In this document: positions 58,805 to 64,000 of the stretch, in pieces
Numbering within the stretch: the stretch's first letter is position 1
Layout: every line of letters starts with the position of its first letter
NCBI GenBank assembly: GCA_914767715.1
Contig: OU612075.1
Location: 10,538,001 to 10,602,000 of the forward strand
Origin: Membranipora membranacea
Lineage: Eukaryota > Bryozoa > Gymnolaemata > Cheilostomatida > Membraniporidae
Reading direction: 5' to 3'
DNA: 64,000 nt
The notes under the pieces: generated by a model
Database searches by the model: none
The model's input: only the letters and a program-made list of their open reading frames with translations
Told to the model about the DNA's origin: nothing
Position numbers and translations under genes: made by a program

Positions 58805-61265
58805 AGTAAATGAGTTTGATCCATAGAGTTATTATATGCTCTAGAGTGGACAATATGTACAAAAATAGCATCAGTTTTTGTCCTACTTAATTATTGTGAA
58901 ATCCGTGACACAACGCAATCTGGTTGTGCATGGCTAGTGCCTGTATCATATAACGTATCATTGAGAATATAGGTATTGGGCATGGAAATTTTGATTTTAA
59001 GAGCGCTTATAGCCATATTTTCGGAAACATTTTCATGTGACACTATGTGGATCACTTGCAGGTATTCTCACTCGCAGCCAGTGGAAATGTTTCTATGTTT
59101 TCCCATTAAAATAAGCCAAAATCTCAACCGCAAAGACATCATTGCGATGAAATAGGAACTGAAAGGCTAGCTCGATTTTTTTTACTGCCACTTGCCATCC
59201 ATATTAGCTGTGTCTTGTTTCTCATATTATATGTTACACACTCAAGGGGCTTCTTTTATTTTTGATTAAATGAAGTACAAGCAGACTGTGTAAAAGTGAT
59301 CGGAGGTGTAAAAGTTTGCCACTTGCCTCATTTGCAGTCACAGTGTACATAATTGCCAGATTCAGATTTACTCTTCAGATATCATTGCTTTATTTGATGT
59401 ATTATATTAAGTTTTTTGCTTGGTATGTCAAAGTAGATTGGTGCTAAAATCACTGCAAGTTAAATGTGATGATGCTACAAGCTCCCAGTGCTCATCAGCT
59501 CACTTTCTGACTGCAAGACTTTTATTTTCATAGCATCAAACCATTTCTGATGGAGACTCAAAGGTCTTAGAAATTCTAACTCCGGTCGTTTCAAAGGAGT
59601 TACCAATTAACAAGGTTGTTTCTACTTCACTGTTGCTCAAAAGCTTATAAAAAATGTGCATCATCCGCTATGCAAATGCACACCTATAACCTTCAGCTTC
59701 AAATATTTCAAACATTACTGAACTATCATAAAGTGTAAAAAATTTATTGTATATGATGCTGATGTTTTCATTTACAAATAAACAACTATCAGAGAAAATT
59801 GCATCACACCCACCCCCCCCCCCCTCACCCCCCCCACTGAACCAAATGATCTCTTATTTTGATTATGGTGAGAAATATCTGTAAACTTTAAAATGTCACA
59901 TCGGTGAGAGAGTGAAAATATATATATATCGGCTTTCTCAGTACTAATAGCCCTGTTAATATCAGTCTTGTGGGTAGAATTTTCTGGAAGTTGGTAGAAT
60001 GCAAAGGTGAGTACAAATAGAAATATTTGGACCGATGATATATATAACATTGGTTAAAACATCTTAATTCACATTGTATACTATTATAATATGTACCTAA
60101 AGATGAAATATTAATTAAGTCTATAATTATGCCCTCCGTACTCTTCTCAACAGAAGATTGGAGTTGCAAAGACGAAATATTATGGTGTTATCCATAATGT
60201 GTTGCAACTGATTACTGACTGCCATTTTCATACAATTCTAAAGACTGAGTGAGGGAATTTAAGAAAATCTAGAGTCAATCTGGACAAGTATAATTCTTGA
60301 TTTGACCATTTGATGTTTCTTGATATTCAGCGACTCAGCAGAAAGGTTTATGCATTTATTTATTTAACCTGCTGTGCTGTGTTGGCTTGAATAGTTTCGG
60401 CAATCCAAAAACGAGTGGCCACCCCGGAGAGGGAATTAAAAGCTTTAAATGATATAGCCAAACCAAAACCTGAAAATTTTTGTACGCCTTGTATAATTGG
60501 AAGTCATAATACTGGACAGATAAAATGAACACAGTGAGTATGTAACATTTTAGTTAGAGAGGCAGGACACAGTTAAACTGGCAGGCAAGTGGCAGTGGCA
60601 AAATCCGGCTAGCCAGGTAATTGTGATTTTATTGCGATGATATGTTTGCGGTTGAGATTTTGGTGTTTAATGGGGATAACACAAATCCTTTTGTCCCCTG
60701 ACTGCTAAAGAAATAACTTGCAAGTCATCTAATAGTGTACCATGAAAAGTTTTACAAAAATATTGCTAAAAGTGCTCTAAAAAAACAAAAAAAGGCAAGC
60801 AGCAAACCTTTTCACCTTCAATCACTTTTCCATAGGCTAGGAAAAAATTTGTATACTGACTGGTTGAAAAAATACCCTAGGGGATGTTAATGGTGTTACA
60901 TGTGAAATTCTCTGAAAAAATGGCTATAAATGCTCCACAAACTAAATTTGTATGTACAATTCTAATATTTTCAATGATAAAGTCAATGATTCATGCACTA
61001 TCCATGCACAACCAGATTTCGTTGCGTCATGGAATTGTAAGTGAAGATACCTGCAAGTGATCCAAAAATATGGCTATAAGCGCTCTAAAAATCTAAATTC
61101 CCATTCCCATTACGTGTTTTCTTATTGATAAGTTATATGATACAGGCACTAGCCATGCACAACCAGATTGCGTTGTGTCATGGATTTCGCAATAATTAAG
61201 TAGGACGTTTTTAGCACTGCATTGTCCGCTCTAGAGTATAAAATAGCTCTATGGTTTGAGCGTAG
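58805..61265. mobile_element. 2.4-kb inverted-repeat element
   Basis: 58805-59000 is the reverse complement of 61080-61265 (shared GCACTAGCCATGCACAACCA), and 59080-59215 of 60590-60680 (shared TTTGCGGTTGAGATTTTGG). The right arm contains an extra, older tandem copy of part of the repeat (60900-61040). The interior has a poly-C tract and no transposase ORF. Superfamily not determined. Confidence 0.65.
59808..59837. repeat. poly-C tract
   Basis: Runs of C interrupted by TCA; low complexity. Confidence 0.9.
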
Positions 61266-61318
61266 AGATTTAGCAGAAATATTGTATTTGTACTATCATT
61301 TGTGATTATTTTTCTCAG

Positions 61319-61492
61319 GCTGATGCTTCGAAGTCGCAGCGTAAGAGAAAGTTGAAAAGTACATTTTGGCCTGTGCCGACTGTCTATGATCACATAGATA
61401 CAAACGAACATCCCCATACTGGTCCGACCACTACTAAGAAAGATTACAAACCTGCAACACGTATACACTCTGTAACCCGTCGGGCGTTCAAG
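61319..61492 (+). CDS. exon of unidentified gene
   Basis: A 58-codon exon in phase 0 between TTTTTCTCAG and GTAAAG, encoding ADASKSQRKRKLKSTFWPVP, then TVYDHIDTNEHPHTGPTTTK and ending RRAFK. The basic stretch near the start could be a nuclear signal. A decayed tandem copy lies at 58656. No domain recognised. It may belong to the same gene as the exons at 62780 and 63852. Confidence 0.4.
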
Positions 61493-61905
61493 GTAAAGAT
61501 TGAAGTAAAGTTATGTTTAAAGTTTTTAAAAATTGTTTTTTGAGAAGTGGAGACAACATCTAGCTTGCCTAGAAAATTATGTTATTGCTAATCTCAAAAA
61601 CTCAATTATCCAGCTTCAAATCATATTTATTGCAATAATTAGAGATCTGGCTACACGTCAGCCTTGGATAGACCTCCCAAAAGAAAAGGATTTCTAAACA
61701 ATAAAGTGAGCATTACTCCTCACAGGATTTTTACAGAGACACTTGCGATAATTGATGCTAGGGCACGATTTGCGTGAGACAAACTCACAGTGCTCATACC
61801 CCGTAACTACATCCACATCCATTGAAGTTGAATTAATAACATAAATGCATCTATGAAATCCACATCCCATCATCACATCCACATCCCATGTTTTAATGTT
61901 GACAG

Positions 61906-62083
61906 AAAGCTATCAAGGAACACTTTGAGCCCGCTGATGGAGTCGTATAAGACTGGCTCGATTCAGAGACTGCGTGACGAACTGCTACTCCTTCCCTGAG
62001 AGCTTCGCTAAACCCTGCGGTGCCACGTTACGCACTCTGCGTAATGTCATCGGGCCGCATGTCAGAATCATGCATTCGGACAG
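61906..62083 (+). pseudogene. decayed exon-like segment
   Basis: Between an acceptor GTTGACAG and donor GTAAGA. One frame reads MESYKTGSIQRLRDELLLLP and stops; one base shift later ESFAKPCGATLRTLRNVIGP continues to the donor. Either a frameshifted exon or chance. No domain recognised. Confidence 0.25.
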
Positions 62084-62779
62084 GTAAGATCAATCTTTTT
62101 TGAGAGAGAGATTATTTCAACTTCATTGATTTGAAGTTTATTGTGGCTTGCCATAGTCTGTTTTGGTTTTCCTGGTCAGCAAGGGTGATTAGATTAGATA
62201 AGACACCCTGGAGTTTGAATAGTTTGGGGCAGGCTAAATGTTAGTTGGCGTTTGTTTTCACAAGCTAAGGTGGGAACTTGTGAAGTTATGGCGTTGAGTA
62301 AATGAAAGATTGTCACAACTCTTACTATTCCAAGGTGAGTTGTCTTCCCTGTGAAAACTACACTCCCTAAAAGGTGTTTCTCCTTTATAGCCGGCAAGAT
62401 TTACTGATTATGTATGCAGCCTCAGTAGACCTATAGTGACTGGCAAAGTCATCACAATCAAATGCCCAATAAGGTCAAATTAAATGTTATACCTAGAAGA
62501 TCGTGGTTCACTTTTTCCACCTACTCCAACTTATTTTATTTTTCTGTTCAACACTTTTATTATGCTTTCCAAAAATAAACTCTATAATTATTATTCTTAG
62601 CCTTTCATTACAGTTGCAGGCATCTGTAGCATACATTTATATTTGTTGTACAGAAACTTTCTTTTATTTACAGTCATATGTATATACTGAATATGAAGTG
62701 TAGCGAGAAATTCCACATAGGTAAACTTACTAGTAAGTATTTATCAGCAGTCTCCCCGGTCAGCAGAATAACCAAATAA

Positions 62780-63175
62780 CCTGTTAAAACCGCCGTACCA
62801 CATACCAACACTTCTCCCAAACAAAACCAAACTCCTCAAAAACAGCAAGGGCAAGACAAACTTGCACAAGACACAGTACAGCACCAACTAGCATCTACCC
62901 AATCAACAACGAAAACACTAGACAAACAAGAAAAAAACGCAATCCATCATCAACTAACACGTTCCGATATTGAAACAGATGCTTTTGACTACCTACAAGA
63001 TGAAATACAACATCATCAACAAACACCTACGGCTATGGAAACAGATGTTATCGATGACCAAACAGATGGGTATACCTCAGCTGAAGCCGGTCAGAGCAGT
63101 GCAGGAAATAAAAATCCTCCTTACACAAGAACAGATGCTAATGTTTCCTCCTACAAAGCAGAATCCGATGCTGTG
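62780..63175 (+). CDS. Q/T-rich exon of unidentified gene
   Basis: A frame open for 132 codons up to the donor GTGGTAAGT, rich in Gln, Thr, Asp and His (QKQQGQDKLAQDTVQHQLAS; ETDVIDDQTDGYTSAEAG). The composition suggests a disordered region. A TAA lies directly upstream and no convincing acceptor is visible, so the true start of the exon is unknown; it may begin at an AG inside, for example near 62845. No domain recognised; a transposon-derived ORF is possible. Confidence 0.35.
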
Positions 63176-63851
63176 GTAAGTATAAACACATGGTTCCCCC
63201 TAGAATTTTTGAGTGGAGGGAGGAAAGGGTCACACAATGAAGGTCAGGTATCTTGTGTCTCATTGTCCTATACACAAAATATATTAGTCTGCAGAAATCC
63301 TAAATATTTGCTTGTCATATAATGAACTGCTTGCGAAAAATTGAAATTTCCATGGTTATTCCGCTGGTTGCAAATGTGCGAATGCATCGGGGTGGGAAGC
63401 TACGTTGCAGATCTTTTCCAGCGCTTGGCCGATAGCATGTATGCCTATCAAAATTAAGTTGTTTTTTTTTTAAACTGCATGATAAATTCCTATCCGAGAT
63501 TTTTGTGCCAAACCTTCATTGATACCCTAGTACAGACAACCAATTACTCAAAGCTCCTACTGAGTCACTCCATGCTACCATCACCAAAATACTCGTTGCC
63601 AAAATCTGTTGTACCCATCCGATAGGATGACAAATTCGAAAAGTTTTGCTGCGTTAAACTTATTTTCGTCACAATATGTAAAACCCTGACTTGTGGAAAT
63701 GAAATGTAGCTCTCAACTGTGTGTGGGGTTTTACATTAATCATTAATAATCGATTTTCTTATCACTGCACATATGCTTTTGCCTATTATGAAGTTTTTCA
63801 GATTTTATCATGATGCAAACTATTTTTTTACCGATTCTCCTCTGTTGACAG
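63176..63851. other. intron or intergenic DNA
   Basis: AT-rich, no gene recognised. Confidence 0.4.
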
Positions 63852-64000
63852 AGGGCGCTGTTCAAGATGATATACAAGTACAGCCCTGGCAGTGTTATGA
63901 CAGTCAAGGATATCAAGGCAGACGTCGCGAAGTTTGGTTTATTTCTCGCCGTCTCTCAAATAGGTCCTATGCTACAACTCGCCATACACAAGAAAATATC
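63852..64000 (+). CDS. exon-like segment running off the window
   Basis: Follows CTCTGTTGACAG. Two frames remain open to the window end. The phase-0 frame reads ALFKMIYKYSPGSVMTVKDI and ends with a hydrophobic stretch GLFLAVSQIGPMLQLAI that could be a membrane segment. The other frame (QPWQCYDSQGYQGRRREVWF) is also open. I cannot decide between them. Confidence 0.25.

Overview
The window is animal nuclear DNA, not bacterial. Genes are split by GT-AG introns, there is no operon structure or Shine-Dalgarno pattern, the DNA is AT-rich, and it carries BEL/Pao and non-LTR retrotransposons, tRNA-derived SINEs, palindromic MITEs and micro/minisatellites. With the large tandem TRIM-type family this suggests a marine invertebrate; I cannot place it further from sequence alone.

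The backbone (1-57000) is a tandem array of five related plus-strand genes, called A to E here. Each intact member has seven coding exons with the same intron phases: RING (C3HC4), B-box 1, B-box 2, two coiled-coil exons, a large beta-propeller exon and a short last propeller exon (about 623-638 aa). A (1-3121) lacks its 5' end because the window begins inside it. B is 10628-19107, C 23342-27436, D 36754-40776 and E 51694-55648. In most intervals, minus-strand exon-like pieces converge on the TRIM gene, so the ancestral unit was probably a convergent gene pair; the partner is unidentified and partly decayed.

A plus its 3' flank (1 to about 8840) is nearly identical to D plus its flank (37655 to about 47207), while B and E, which follow them, are more diverged. 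The intervals differ by insertions. B's first coding intron holds a 4.5 kb element with long terminal inverted repeats that itself carries a broken LINE. A 5'-truncated BEL/Pao element (29003 to about 35600) lies between C and D. A second broken LINE and about 1 kb of unmatched DNA lie between D and E. One SINE with matching target duplications sits in the same intron of all five genes, so it predates the array.

The right end (57000-64000) has no TRIM sequence. It holds the 3' end of a minus-strand BEL/Pao copy, a 2.4 kb inverted-repeat element, and plus-strand exons of one or more unidentified genes, one of them Q/T-rich, running off the window.

The most interesting signal is in the TRIM propellers. 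Differences between paralogs cluster at two equivalent places in each of six blades: the turn after the second strand and the loop leading into each blade. In known propellers these loops lie on one face, so the family looks like a set of intracellular RING E3 ligases with a diversified ligand-binding face. E has also lost one RING zinc ligand.
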